This document shows positions 16,368-25,082 of a DNA stretch of 64,000 nt, in pieces. A program made the position numbers and the translations under genes. Each line of letters begins with the position of its first letter. Positions within the stretch are counted from its first letter, which is position 1. The stretch is from CALMEC01 sp963765105 (GTDB taxonomy: Bacteria; Actinomycetota; Thermoleophilia; Miltoncostaeales; Miltoncostaeaceae): the NCBI GenBank assembly GCA_963765105.1, contig CAVXUW010000004.1, forward strand, positions 434,001-498,000. The letters run 5' to 3'. The notes under the pieces were generated by a model that worked only from the letters and a program-made list of their open reading frames with translations, had not been told where the DNA came from and searched no databases.

Positions 16368-17565
16368 CTCCCTCCCCCGGTGCGGGTGCCGTACGCGCAC
16401 CGTTGACCGCTTCCTGCTCAACACGGTTCAGGAACGTCTCGACCGTGCGGTGGTACTCGGGCACCACCAAGAGGAACGAGTCGTGCCCCCACGGGGAGGC
16501 AATCTCACGAAACGTCACCGGAACCCGATGCGCCGAGAGCTGACGCACCAGCTGCCGTGAGTGCACGGTGTCAAAGCGCCAATCGGTATCGAACGACAAC
16601 ACCAGGAACCGCGTGCGGACTTTCTTCAGCCGCTCGGCAACCGCGACGGGGTCCTCACCAAAGGGATCGAAGTAGTCCATCACCCGGGTCAGGTACAGGT
16701 AGCTGTTCGCGTCGAAGCGTTTGAGGAAGCTCTCACCCTGGTGTTGCAGGTAGCTCTCGACCTCGAAGTCGACGCCGAAGATGCGCCGCGGCTCGTCGGC
16801 CCCTTGGATGCGCCGACCGAACTTCTTGCGCATCGACTCCTCGGACAGGTACGTGATGTGAGCGATCATCCGGGCCAGGACGAGGCCGGTGTCAGGGCGC
16901 GCGTCGGTTGCGTAGAAGTCACCGCCGTTGAAATCCGGGTCGCGCAAAATCGCTTCGCGGGCGACGGCGGAGAAGGCGATGTTCTGTGGCGACAGGCGGC
17001 TGGTGGCGCACACCATCACCCCCGCGTGGATGTCGTCGGGGTGATCGAGTGCCCATTGCAGCACTTGCATTCCCCCCACGCTCCCGCCGATGGCGGCGGC
17101 CAAGCGGGTGATGCCCAGGTGATGAATGAGCGCCCGATGGACGGTGACCAAGTCGCTCACCATGAACACCGGAAAACGCAGCCCATAGGGCGCACCGGTG
17201 GCGGGATCGATGGAGCTGGGTCCAGTCGTGCCCTGACAGCCGCCGAGCAGGTTGGCGCAGATCACAAAGAAGCGGTTGGTGTCGACCGGCTTGCCGGGGC
17301 CGATGAGGTTGTCCCACCAGCCGAGGCGTTCGGGGTGGCCGTGGTGCCCCGCGGCGTGCGCGTCGCCGGTGAGTGCATGGCAGATGTAGACGGCGTTGGT
17401 GCCGGCGGCGTTCAGCTCACCATAGGTCTCGTACGCAACCTCGACGGGGCCGATGGTGGCGCCGCTATGGAGCACGAGCGGGTCGTCCTCAGTGAAAAGG
17501 ACGACCCGCTTCGTTTCGACCAAACCGACGGAGCCGGCCGCGTCTCGTGTTTCTGCCGACGCCAT
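16357..17565 (-). CDS. metX: Homoserine O-acetyltransferase
   Basis: 402 residues. Alpha/beta-hydrolase fold enzyme that acylates homoserine, the first committed step to methionine. Features: YETYGELN and HALTGDAHAAG near the N-terminus, NLLGGCQGTTGP, nucleophile GGSVGGMQ, catalytic Asp in SFDTDWRF and catalytic His in GHDSFLL. Length and motifs are standard. Lies 16 bp downstream of metY and overlaps metW, forming a metY-metX-metW operon. Acetyl rather than succinyl donor is the usual case for this subgroup but not proven here. Confidence 0.93.
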   Translation of the reverse strand: MASAETRDAAGSVGLVETKRVVLFTEDDPLVLHSGATIGPVEVAYETYGELNAAGTNAVYICHALTGDAHAAGHHGHPERLGWWDNLIGPGKPVDTNRFFVICANLLGGCQGTTGPSSIDPATGAPYGLRFPVFMVSDLVTVHRALIHHLGITRLAAAIGGSVGGMQVLQWALDHPDDIHAGVMVCATSRLSPQNIAFSAVAREAILRDPDFNGGDFYATDARPDTGLVLARMIAHITYLSEESMRKKFGRRIQGADEPRRIFGVDFEVESYLQHQGESFLKRFDANSYLYLTRVMDYFDPFGEDPVAVAERLKKVRTRFLVLSFDTDWRFDTVHSRQLVRQLSAHRVPVTFREIASPWGHDSFLLVVPEYHRTVETFLNRVEQEAVNGARTAPAPGEGDAP

Positions 17566-17581
17566 CGGTGTGCCGACGTTG

Positions 17582-18880
17582 CTAGGCCGGGACGGCGGTG
17601 CGCGCCTTCGCGAGCGCCTGGTCCAGGTCGGCGGTGAGGTCGGCGATGTGCTCGATGCCCACGGACAGGCGCACCATGTCCTGCGTCACACCTGCCGACG
17701 CCAGCTCCTCTTCGTTCAACTGAGAGTGAGTGGTCGATGCGTTGTGAATCGCCAACGACTTCGCATCACCGATGTTCGCCAGGTGGCTGAACAACTCAAG
17801 GCCCTCGATGAACCGCTCACCCGCTTCACGTCCGCCTTTGATTCCGAACGCGACGAGGGCACCGAAGCCTCCACGAAGGGTCTTCTTGGCGGCAGCGTGG
17901 TACGGGTCATCCTCGAGCCCCGGGTACTTGACCCAATCCACCCCGTCGTGCGCCGCAAGATGCTTGGCAACGGCGAGGGCGTTCTCGTTGTGGCGTTCCA
18001 TGCGCAGCGGCAGCGTCTCGATGCCTTGCAGGAACAGAAACGCGTTGAACGGCGACAGCGCCGCGCCGGTGTTGCGCAGAAGCACTGTCCGCACGCGACC
18101 GATGTAGGCGGCGGGGCCGAGCGCGTCGGACCACACCACTCCGTGGTAGCTGGGGTCGGGCTTCGTGAGACCCGGGTAGCGGTCGGCGTGCTTCACCCAG
18201 TCGAACTTACCGCTGTCGACGACGGCGCCACCGATGGACGTTCCGTGACCACCGATGAACTTGGTGAGCGAATGCACCGCGATGTCGGCACCAAGCTCAA
18301 ACACCGGGCAGCCGATGGGCGTGGGGACGGTGTTGTCGACCACGAGCGGCAGGCCGGCAGCGTGAGCAGCATCAGCCCACGCGGCGATGTCCACCACGTT
18401 GAGCTTCGGGTTGCCGATGGTCTCAGCGAACACGAGGCGCGTGTTGGCGTCGACGTTTGCTGCGACGGCGGAGGGATCGTCGGCGTCGACGAACCGGACC
18501 TCGATACCGTACTGCGGCAGCGTGTGTGCGAAGAAGTTGTAGGTACCGCCGTAGAGCTGAGAAACCGAGATGATGTTGTCGCCCGCGCGGCAGACGTTCA
18601 GCACGGCATAGGTAATCGCGGCCTGCCCCGAGGCAGTGACACATGCGGCGATGCCACCTTCAAGCGCGGCGAGCCGTTGCTCCAGCACGTCCCAGGTCGG
18701 GTTCATGATGCGGGTGTAGATGTTGCCCGGCACCTTCAGCGCGAACAGGTCCGCTGCGTGCTCGGTGTCGTTGAAGGTGTACGACGTGGTTTGGTAGATC
18801 GGTACCGCCCGCGCGTTGGTCGTCGGGTCCGGCACCTGGCCGCCGTGAAGCGCAATCGTCTCCGCGCGATGGTCACTCAT
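17582..18880 (-). CDS. metY: O-acetylhomoserine aminocarboxypropyltransferase (sulfhydrylase)
   Basis: 432 residues. PLP enzyme of the Cys/Met metabolism family; it makes homocysteine from O-acetylhomoserine and sulfide. Seen: IYQTTSYTFNDTEHAADLF, YTRIMNPT, SGQAAITYA, and the PLP lysine in SLTKFIGGHG. The insertion pattern (length ~430) favours MetY over cystathionine enzymes. Start ATG 18880 matches the family N-terminus (ETIALHGG). First gene of the met operon; no S-box or SAM riboswitch was recognised upstream. Confidence 0.93.
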   Translation of the reverse strand: MSDHRAETIALHGGQVPDPTTNARAVPIYQTTSYTFNDTEHAADLFALKVPGNIYTRIMNPTWDVLEQRLAALEGGIAACVTASGQAAITYAVLNVCRAGDNIISVSQLYGGTYNFFAHTLPQYGIEVRFVDADDPSAVAANVDANTRLVFAETIGNPKLNVVDIAAWADAAHAAGLPLVVDNTVPTPIGCPVFELGADIAVHSLTKFIGGHGTSIGGAVVDSGKFDWVKHADRYPGLTKPDPSYHGVVWSDALGPAAYIGRVRTVLLRNTGAALSPFNAFLFLQGIETLPLRMERHNENALAVAKHLAAHDGVDWVKYPGLEDDPYHAAAKKTLRGGFGALVAFGIKGGREAGERFIEGLELFSHLANIGDAKSLAIHNASTTHSQLNEEELASAGVTQDMVRLSVGIEHIADLTADLDQALAKARTAVPA

Positions 18881-19011
18881 TCGTGTGCTCCTGATGGTCG
18901 TGCGTCCGGGCGCCGGCGAAACGGCACCAAAGTCCACGGGTTATACCGTATTTCCCGCGCTTCGGTCGATGGATGCAGGAGGAAAGGGGTTGCCCGCAGC
19001 ACACGCCCGCG

Positions 19012-19689
19012 CTACGTCAGCGGGCTGCGGTAGATCGCGAAGAAGACGGCCGTGTACTGGCACATCGCCGCCAGGACCGTCAGCAAGTGAAACACCTCGT
19101 GGTAGCCGAAAACGCCCGGCTTGGGATTCGGTCGATGCGTCGCGTAGGCCACGCCGCCGAGGGTGTAGAGGCCACCTCCCACGATGAGGAGCGTCAACGC
19201 GGAAACCCCGGCATTCGTCACGATGTCGCCAACCACAAACACCGCGACCCACCCTACGACGAAGTAGATCGGCACCCCCACCCACCGCGGTGCATGCGGC
19301 CACAGAAGCTTGACGACAATGCCGAGGATGCATCCCGTCCAGACGACGCCGAGCACCCACCACCGTTTCGCACCGTCGAGCGCCAACAGCCCAAAGGGCG
19401 TGTAGGTACCCGCGATGAAGGCGAAGATAGTGGCGTGGTCGAGGCGACGCATGACCTGCCACCCCCGCTCGGACCAGTTCCGGCGGTGGTAGAGGGCGCT
19501 CACCCCAAACATGGCCGCCATCGACGCGCAGTACACCGACGCTCCGACGGCCGCCCGGCCGCTCTCCACCCAGGCGAGCGCAATCATCGTTGCCGCCAAC
19601 AGGGGCGTGAGGAAGAACGCGACCAGATGAATCACACCGCGCCATTGCGGTTGGAGGTTCATCGAGGGAGTTGTCGCGGCCGTACTCAC
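19012..19689 (-). CDS. trhA: Hemolysin III / TrhA family membrane protein
   Basis: 225 residues from GTG 19689 (ATG 19662 is an alternative). Seven hydrophobic segments in the PAQR-like order, with SALYHRRNWSERGW and the late FGYHEVFHLLTVLAA, giving the conserved His residues that bind zinc in this family. Despite the name, members affect membrane energetics and lipid homeostasis rather than lysis. Monocistronic by position. Confidence 0.88.
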   Translation of the reverse strand: MSTAATTPSMNLQPQWRGVIHLVAFFLTPLLAATMIALAWVESGRAAVGASVYCASMAAMFGVSALYHRRNWSERGWQVMRRLDHATIFAFIAGTYTPFGLLALDGAKRWWVLGVVWTGCILGIVVKLLWPHAPRWVGVPIYFVVGWVAVFVVGDIVTNAGVSALTLLIVGGGLYTLGGVAYATHRPNPKPGVFGYHEVFHLLTVLAAMCQYTAVFFAIYRSPLT

Positions 19690-19770
19690 ACCCCAAGTAT
19701 GACGCCAAGACCGCGTTCGTTCGCGCGAGCCGGTTCCCACGCCATCACATCAGCAACCACCGAAACAACT

Positions 19771-19807
19771 GCATTCTTGGGGCAGGGATCCCCCGCCCCA
19801 AGAATGC
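19771..19807 (-). terminator. Rho-independent-type terminator of the HtaA-like gene
   Basis: Perfect 13-bp stem GCATTCTTGGGGC (19771-19783) with 19795-19807 around an 11-nt loop that can itself pair partly. It starts 12 bp past the minus-strand gene stop and is followed on that strand by AGTTGTTTC, a weak T tract. Confidence 0.8.
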
Positions 19808-19818
19808 GAATCTGACGC

Positions 19819-20451
19819 TCAGCCCGCGACGCGGGCTTTCACGTTCGCCGTACCGAGAGTGAGGCCCCCGGCAAAGATGGTGGTGCCGAGCGTCTGGTTC
19901 AGCGCACCGGCCGCACCGTCCGTAAGGGTCGCCTTCACGCCGCGGACCGTCACAAACGGGAGGGGCTTGGCGATCTTCGCCTGTGAGAGGTCGAGGTTCA
20001 GGATCGAGACCCGCGTGTTGGGGTCACCGCCAACGGCTGCGGTGAGGTCCGGCGCGTCATCGATGTTGATCGTGAAGTCGGTCACTGACAGGCTCTTGCC
20101 CGTGTTCAGGTTGACGAAGACCAACCCGCCACTGTGGTTGATCGAACCGGCGAGCGTCTCGGAATCGACGGTGCCACCCGTGATTGGGAAGCGGTATCGA
20201 ATGCCGACGCCGTGATGACCATGGTAGAGACCGCGCAACGAACCGAATGACGCGGTGGCCGCGCCAACAGGGAGCGGCAGGATCTTGTTCTTGAGAAGCA
20301 CCTTCGTCGTGGCGGGGTCCGTGGTCAGCGACGTACGGACACCATCGAGGGTGACGGGAGCGCCGTTCGCGGCCGATGCACCGAGCGCTGTGGCTCCAAG
20401 AGCGGCACACGACACGGTGACGGCGAGACGCCGACGGAGAGTAGTACGCAT
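19819..20451 (-). CDS. Secreted HtaA-domain-like protein
   Basis: 210 residues with a clear signal peptide (RRRLAVTVSCAALGATALGASAANGA, cleavage after about residue 30). The mature part contains RYRFPITGGTVD followed by GSINHSGGLVF, the pattern of HtaA domains found in actinobacterial surface proteins, some of which bind haem. No membrane anchor or sorting signal is seen at the C-terminus, so it is probably released. Start ATG with AAGGAGG about 10 nt upstream. Haem binding is not shown by the sequence. Confidence 0.65.
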   Translation of the reverse strand: MRTTLRRRLAVTVSCAALGATALGASAANGAPVTLDGVRTSLTTDPATTKVLLKNKILPLPVGAATASFGSLRGLYHGHHGVGIRYRFPITGGTVDSETLAGSINHSGGLVFVNLNTGKSLSVTDFTINIDDAPDLTAAVGGDPNTRVSILNLDLSQAKIAKPLPFVTVRGVKATLTDGAAGALNQTLGTTIFAGGLTLGTANVKARVAG

Positions 20452-20621
20452 AGCAAAACCTCCTTGGGAGACAAACGAGCACTTCTGCTACGCGGGCCGG
20501 CCACAACTTGGATCAGGGAACCCACAACCGATGGTTGGGCTGCCAACGCGATCTCCGCAAGGCTCGCCCATCCGCCAGATGTCAACATTGGCGTGACGTG
20601 ACCCGAAACAAGGCGGCTCGC

Positions 20622-21485
20622 ATGACACCTTCAACGAACCCCGTCCACCCCGACACGCACACGGGTGCGGTGCACCTCACGGTCGCCGACCTCGACCGAT
20701 CAGTGGACTACTACCGCGATTCGATCGGGCTCACCGTTCGTGAACGCGGCGCGGGGCAAGCATCGCTTGGCGCCGGGGAATCCGAGTTGGTGCGCCTCGT
20801 CGAGGAGACCGGGGCCGTCCCGAGTCGCCGGCAGACCGGGCTCTTTCACCTGGCACTTCGGGTTCCCGAACGCGCCGATCTTGCGCGATGGTTGGCCCAT
20901 GCCGCCCGTACACAGGTGCCCATTGCCGGAATGTCCGACCACTTCGTCAGCGAGGCCGTCTATCTTAACGATCCTGATGACCATGGCATCGAGATCTACT
21001 CTGACCGGCCGCGGGAGCTGTGGGAGGGCCGCGTCAGCGAGATGAGCACCGAGGCGCTCGATGTCGACGGCCTGTTCGGAGAGATCGGCGATCCGCGCAC
21101 CGCACCATTTGATGGACACCCCATCGGCACCGACATGGGCCACATCCATCTTCGCGTCGCCGACATCCCTCCAACCGTTGCGTTCTACGTCGACGTCCTG
21201 GGATTCGATCTCATGACCACCTACGGGGGTCAAGCCGCTTTCCTCGCCGCCGGGGGCTACCACCATCACTTCGGGGCCAATGTGTGGCAGAGCAGGGGAG
21301 CGCCACCCCCGCCCCCCGGCACCGCGGCGTTACGCGCAGCAACCATCGTTCTGCCAAGCGACGCTGAGCGCGATCGTGTCGCGAGCCGTCTGTCCGACGC
21401 CGATCAGGAACCGACGACAGACACGGACGGCATGGCGGTGCACGACCCCTCTGGCAACCGATTGCTTCTCACCGTCGCGGGGTAG
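20622..21485 (+). CDS. VOC family ring-cleavage dioxygenase-like protein (CatE type)
   Basis: 287 residues from ATG 20622. Two glyoxalase/VOC modules: GAVHLTVADLDRSVDYYRD with DDHGIEIYSDRP, then GHIHLRVADIPPTVAFYVD with YHHHFGANVW. The metal triad pattern (His, His, Glu) of type I extradiol dioxygenases is plausible, and the layout matches B. subtilis CatE (catechol 2,3-dioxygenase). No aromatic pathway genes adjoin it. A frame upstream of the chosen ATG lacks homology. Confidence 0.8.
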   Translation: MTPSTNPVHPDTHTGAVHLTVADLDRSVDYYRDSIGLTVRERGAGQASLGAGESELVRLVEETGAVPSRRQTGLFHLALRVPERADLARWLAHAARTQVPIAGMSDHFVSEAVYLNDPDDHGIEIYSDRPRELWEGRVSEMSTEALDVDGLFGEIGDPRTAPFDGHPIGTDMGHIHLRVADIPPTVAFYVDVLGFDLMTTYGGQAAFLAAGGYHHHFGANVWQSRGAPPPPPGTAALRAATIVLPSDAERDRVASRLSDADQEPTTDTDGMAVHDPSGNRLLLTVAG

Positions 21486-21491
21486 CGCGCG

Positions 21492-21692
21492 TCAACACGA
21501 GCTGTGGCGCAGTGACTTCGCGTTGGCCTGAGGAATGCCACCGACACGGACTCGGGGACCTTCCCCCTTCGGCTCGGTCGACGTGATGGTGCTGTGAGCG
21601 TCGACCACGTGGGCGTGGCGCCGTACATGTGTGCGGAGCTCCTCGGCGTGGAGTGCCGTGAGCTCGCGTGCGATCGCTGTTGGAATGAACAT
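21492..21692 (-). CDS. Small protein of unknown function (66 aa)
   Basis: 66 residues, starting at an ATG with a strong GGGGAGAAGG Shine-Dalgarno 3 nt upstream and an AT-rich promoter-like GATAAGGATAC before it. N-terminal half helical and charged (ELTALHAEELRTHVRRHA), the remainder basic. It is transcribed divergently from the ArsR-type regulator, with only 86 bp between starts, so it may be that regulator's target. No family recognised. Confidence 0.5.
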   Translation of the reverse strand: MFIPTAIARELTALHAEELRTHVRRHAHVVDAHSTITSTEPKGEGPRVRVGGIPQANAKSLRHSSC

Positions 21693-21763
21693 GACCTTCT
21701 CCCCTGAGCTCGTATCCTTATCTGTGTCCGGACCGACTCTATCGCTCTATCGCTACTTGCTGA

Positions 21764-21780
21764 TATAGTTATTCGACTAT
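21764..21780. promoter_or_regulatory. -10 element and operator overlapping the ArsR-type start
   Basis: TATAGT (21764-21769) lies 9 bp before the ATG, so the transcript is likely leaderless. The inverted repeat ATAGT-TATTCG-ACTAT (21765-21780) covers both the -10 element and the first bases of the start codon, so a bound repressor would block initiation. Just upstream, CTATCGCT occurs twice in tandem (21739-21754). Confidence 0.45.
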
Positions 21781-22771
21781 GCCAATCAATGCCGATGACA
21801 GCACCCTCCACCAATCCGTAGTCGTTCCCGGATCCGCCACCATCGAGCTCAGCGCGCTGTTCTGCTCGTGCGACAGCCCCAAGCCCCAGAAGATCAACAT
21901 CCCCCCCGCTCTGACCGCACGGGCCAACCGCTTTTGGAACGACGGGTACTCGTCACTCGCCGAGGTGGTGGTGCTTGCCGACGCCGTCGATCTCATCGAG
22001 GTTTCGGAGATCGAGCAGTTCCTCGAACGCCTCCGCTCGCCCATCGCTTTTCCCGAGCTTCCGGGATTGGAAACAGAGACCGTCGAGGAACGCGACGTCA
22101 TCCACCGTCGACTCGAACGATTGGCGTCCGACCGTCGCCTGCGCACCAGATACGTCGCGTTGCTCACCGACCTGTGGTCGCATTTCGATGGCACGTGGGA
22201 TTCCACTGGCCGAACAGATGCCCGCCGAGCCGGCGAGGCATGGCAAGCCCGCGTCGATGCGGGGACGTCGGTAATGGATCTTCTGCCCGAACGACACGTC
22301 GCCCGACGCGAACCACGATACGGAGCGATGGTGCGGCAGGCTCAGCGTGATGGTTCCTTGCGCCTTTCCCCGACCGTCTCCGGACATGGCCACATCGTTG
22401 CTCTGCCCCACTCTTTGTCTCTGTGTACCGCGGCATCGGGGATCGATCCCGTCGTGACACGTCGGGCCATTGCCGCGGAGATCTCCGACCGCTTGAAGGC
22501 CCTGGCCGATCCAACGCGCCTCACGATCCTCACGCAGCTGGCACATGCACCCTCCGGCGTGAGCGAGCTCGCCCGAACCCTGCACGTGTCCCAACCGACG
22601 GCATCCGTTCACCTTCGTCAATTGCGCGAAGCGGGCCTGGTCCACGCCGAGCGGCAGGGCACCCGTACGGTCTACTCCGTTCGACCTGACGCGGTCGACA
22701 TGCTGCTCGCCGAGGTTGGCCAGCAGCTCACCCGCTCGATGTCACATCCCGTGCCACTCACGGCCCCGTAG
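21779..22771 (+). CDS. ArsR family regulator with N-terminal DUF5937-like domain
   Basis: 330 residues. Residues 1-230 form an all-helical domain of the kind that precedes a winged helix in large actinobacterial ArsR proteins; residues 235-315 are the winged helix (RLKALADPTRLTILTQLAHA, recognition helix VSQPTASVHLRQLREAGLV, wing QGTRTVYSV). An FCSC pair occurs at about residues 29-32. The gene is probably leaderless and autoregulated through the overlapping inverted repeat. Ligand unknown. Confidence 0.78.
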   Translation: MPINADDSTLHQSVVVPGSATIELSALFCSCDSPKPQKINIPPALTARANRFWNDGYSSLAEVVVLADAVDLIEVSEIEQFLERLRSPIAFPELPGLETETVEERDVIHRRLERLASDRRLRTRYVALLTDLWSHFDGTWDSTGRTDARRAGEAWQARVDAGTSVMDLLPERHVARREPRYGAMVRQAQRDGSLRLSPTVSGHGHIVALPHSLSLCTAASGIDPVVTRRAIAAEISDRLKALADPTRLTILTQLAHAPSGVSELARTLHVSQPTASVHLRQLREAGLVHAERQGTRTVYSVRPDAVDMLLAEVGQQLTRSMSHPVPLTAP

Positions 22772-22845
22772 ACTCCGCGTCGCGCGTTCCGGGTGATGTG
22801 AATCCGTGAAACATCACGGCGGGCGCCTCTGACAAGGAGATGCAC

Positions 22846-23319
22846 ATGAGCGTGAAGGATCAGTTCACCGCCGACGAATGGCAGTCGCTCGCGCACGGCC
22901 CCTTCCTCGTCTCCACCGCGATCGGGATGTCGGATCCCAGCGGCCCGTTCCAGATGGTGAAGGAGAGCATGGCACTCGCCGGCGCGGTAAAGAACGCCGT
23001 CGAGGGCGAGGCTGGCGAGCTGGCGAAAGCCGTGGCCGGCGAACTGCGCGAACACCGTCCCGGACGCAAGGATCTCGTGGGCGATGCGAAGTCGCATGCC
23101 GACGCCCGGGCGCACGCGGTCAGCAAGCTCCGCGCACTCGGTGACCTTGCCGACGCCAAGGCCGGCACCGACGCCGCCCCGTTCAAGAAGTGGCTCGCAG
23201 GCCTTGCAACCTCAGTTGCCGAAGCCGGCAAAGAAGGCGGCTTCCTTGGTATCGGCGGTGAGGCGGTCAGTGACGCCGAAGAGGCCGCGATCGCCGAGAT
23301 CGTGTCCGCACTCGCTTAG
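22846..23319 (+). CDS. Conserved hypothetical protein
   Basis: 157 residues, soluble, Ala/Glu/Lys-rich and mostly helical. The N-terminus (DQFTADEWQSLAHGPFLVS) and the following STAIGMSDPSGPFQMVKE look conserved, as in actinobacterial proteins of unknown role. AAGGAG precedes the ATG at a good distance. Ends 9 bp before the next gene, whose Shine-Dalgarno overlaps this stop, so they are an operon. Confidence 0.7.
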   Translation: MSVKDQFTADEWQSLAHGPFLVSTAIGMSDPSGPFQMVKESMALAGAVKNAVEGEAGELAKAVAGELREHRPGRKDLVGDAKSHADARAHAVSKLRALGDLADAKAGTDAAPFKKWLAGLATSVAEAGKEGGFLGIGGEAVSDAEEAAIAEIVSALA

Positions 23320-23328
23320 GAGGTCAAC

Positions 23329-23796
23329 ATGAGCACGGTGAAGCCCATTCCCGACGGCTACCCCCGGGTGTGCCCCTACCTCTGCGTCGACGGCGCCGCC
23401 GATGCACTCGACTTCTACCACGACGTCTTTGGGGCGACTGATCGCGGAGACCGAATGGTGTCGCCCGACGGCACGATCGGCCACGCCGAGATCGCCATCG
23501 GCGACGCGGTGATTATGGTGTCCGACGAATGGCCCGACTACGGCGCGCTTGGCCCTAAGAAGATCGGTGGAACGCCCGTAACCCTCGTGGTCTACGTCGA
23601 GGACTGTGACGCGACATTCCAGCGCGGCATCGATCGGGGCGCCACGGTCGTTCGCCCCCTCGAAACGCATTTCTACGGCGACCGCTCGGGCCAGTTTCTC
23701 GATCCGTGGGGCCACCAGTGGAACGTGATGAGCCACGTCGAAGACGTTCCTCCGGACGAGATGCAGCGCCGGGCCCAGGCGGCGATGGGAGGGTAA
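23329..23796 (+). CDS. VOC family protein, PhnB/YdiE-like glyoxalase
   Basis: 155 residues, one VOC domain pair in PhnB arrangement: VCPYLCVDGAADALDFYHD, GHAEIAIGDAVIMVSDE, and FYGDRSGQFLDPWGHQWNV, the last being the PhnB-family signature. Members include antibiotic-resistance-like and 3-demethylubiquinone-type relatives, mostly uncharacterised. AGGAGG 5 nt upstream. Cotranscribed with the preceding hypothetical gene. Confidence 0.85.
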   Translation: MSTVKPIPDGYPRVCPYLCVDGAADALDFYHDVFGATDRGDRMVSPDGTIGHAEIAIGDAVIMVSDEWPDYGALGPKKIGGTPVTLVVYVEDCDATFQRGIDRGATVVRPLETHFYGDRSGQFLDPWGHQWNVMSHVEDVPPDEMQRRAQAAMGG

Positions 23797-23829
23797 TTAG
23801 CCGCAGCGCACGACGCCCGCTCCCGCGCG

Positions 23830-23859
23830 TTGACATAGGCAAAGTAATTCTGGTATTGT
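23830..23859 (+). promoter_or_regulatory. Sigma-70 type promoter of terC
   Basis: TTGACA (23830-23835), 18-bp spacer, TATTGT (23854-23859). Transcription would begin near 23866, just ahead of the riboswitch-like leader. Confidence 0.65.
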
Positions 23860-23867
23860 GGTACGTA

Positions 23868-23994
23868 TAAAGAGGGGAGTATCCCCCCGTTCGATCGTCG
23901 ACAATTCGGTCGCGCCATCGCGACTCGGCGAGCGAGTCACACGTGCTTTGCGTGCGACCGGGAGAGACCTCGGGTTCTCAACCGAGGGGTCGAT
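23868..23994 (+). promoter_or_regulatory. Probable yybP-ykoY manganese riboswitch
   Basis: A 125-nt untranslated leader sits between a strong promoter and terC. It opens with AAAGAGGGGAGTATCC, matching the conserved GGGGAGUA loop of the yybP-ykoY Mn2+ riboswitch, and later contains GGGAGAGACCTCGG, a plausible second conserved loop and 3' helix. TerC/Alx genes are among the classic targets of this riboswitch. Called from the motif and gene context only; no covariance model was run. Confidence 0.6.
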
Positions 23995-24927
23995 ATGTCT
24001 GTTCCGCTTTGGGCCTGGTTTGCGGTCGTTGGCACCATCCTGGCAATGCTCGCGGTGGACCTGGTAGCACATCGCAGCGCCCACGTCATCAGCGTGCGTG
24101 AAGCAGCAACCTGGTCCATCTTCTGGGTTGTTATGGGTGTGGGGTTCGGCGTCGTTATCTGGCAGACCGCGGGTGGAGAGTTCGCCGCTCAGTACTTCTC
24201 GGGATACGTCATCGAGAAGAGCCTGGCCGTCGACAATGTCTTCGTTTGGGCGATCATCTTCAGCTACTTCGCGGTTCCACGCGAGTACCAACATCGCGTT
24301 CTGTTCTCTGGCGTCGTTGGCGCGCTGATCTTTCGTGGAGTGTTCATCGCCGCCGGTTCCATCCTCATCGCGAGTTTCTCGTGGGTGCTCTACCTCTTTG
24401 GTGTCTTCCTGGTCGCCACCGGCGTTCAGATGCTCCGCCACCGAAAGACACACATCGATATCGAATCGTCACGGGCCCTCCGGTGGTTTCGTCGCCGCAT
24501 CCCGCACACAGACGAGTATCACGGTCAGAGGTTCATCATCCGCCAGGCCGGACGCTGGGTAGCAACTCCTCTCCTGGCCGTGCTCGTGCTCGTGGAAGTA
24601 ACCGACATCATCTTCGCGGTCGATTCGATTCCCGCAATCTTCGCGGTCACCCAGGAGCCTTTCCTGGTCTTCTCCGCAAATGCCTTTGCCATCCTCGGTT
24701 TGCGGGCGATGTACTTTCTCCTCGCCGACCTGATCCACCGATTCGTCTACTTGAAGGCCGGCCTCGCGGTCGTTCTGATCTGGGTGGGCATCAAGATGCT
24801 TCTGCTCATCGGCGACATCAAGGTGCCTACGCTGTTGTCCCTCGCAATCGTTGTGGCGATCCTCTCGATTGCCGTCACACTCTCATTGCGCGCCACGCCG
24901 ACACGAGATGCCCGTGTCAGCCGATGA
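23995..24927 (+). CDS. terC: TerC/Alx family membrane protein (metal homeostasis)
   Basis: 310 residues, nine or so membrane segments. The two family motifs are intact: EKSLAVDNVFVWAIIFSYF and VEVTDIIFAVDSIPAIFAVT, whose acidic residues line a metal path. TerC/Alx proteins export manganese, often to load or protect secreted proteins. The riboswitch-like leader supports a manganese role. The C-terminus ends in a short basic tail. Confidence 0.92.
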   Translation: MSVPLWAWFAVVGTILAMLAVDLVAHRSAHVISVREAATWSIFWVVMGVGFGVVIWQTAGGEFAAQYFSGYVIEKSLAVDNVFVWAIIFSYFAVPREYQHRVLFSGVVGALIFRGVFIAAGSILIASFSWVLYLFGVFLVATGVQMLRHRKTHIDIESSRALRWFRRRIPHTDEYHGQRFIIRQAGRWVATPLLAVLVLVEVTDIIFAVDSIPAIFAVTQEPFLVFSANAFAILGLRAMYFLLADLIHRFVYLKAGLAVVLIWVGIKMLLLIGDIKVPTLLSLAIVVAILSIAVTLSLRATPTRDARVSR

Positions 24928-24944
24928 CCTTCGTCTCGGCTTCG

Positions 24945-25055
24945 GGCCGCCCAATTGCGAAGCATGCTGTTCGGGGGCTTCACCTCCAGCAAGGGTGGCC
25001 TGCGCCGTGCGACCGCCGACCCGTGGTCGTCGGGAGGCCATGGGGAATCTCATAC
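24945..25055 (-). pseudogene. Degenerate copy of the 3' end of the 26083-27165 gene
   Basis: On the minus strand this stretch reads FPMASRRPRVGGRTAQATL, aligning with FPVASAYRFGGRTAQAAF at the C-terminus of the 360-aa protein encoded at 26083-27165; the DNA match covers about 110 bp with small gaps. The remnant is not translatable as part of a gene. It lies directly beyond the class IV aminotransferase, so that gene is bracketed by two copies of the same 3' end. Confidence 0.55.
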
Positions 25056-25082
25056 GCCGCCGCCGCGAAAGCCAGGCTGCGA

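Noticed and set aside
17453..19033. A 526-codon plus-strand frame.
   Set aside because: Antisense to metY, whose PLP motifs are intact; long antisense frames are common at this GC content.
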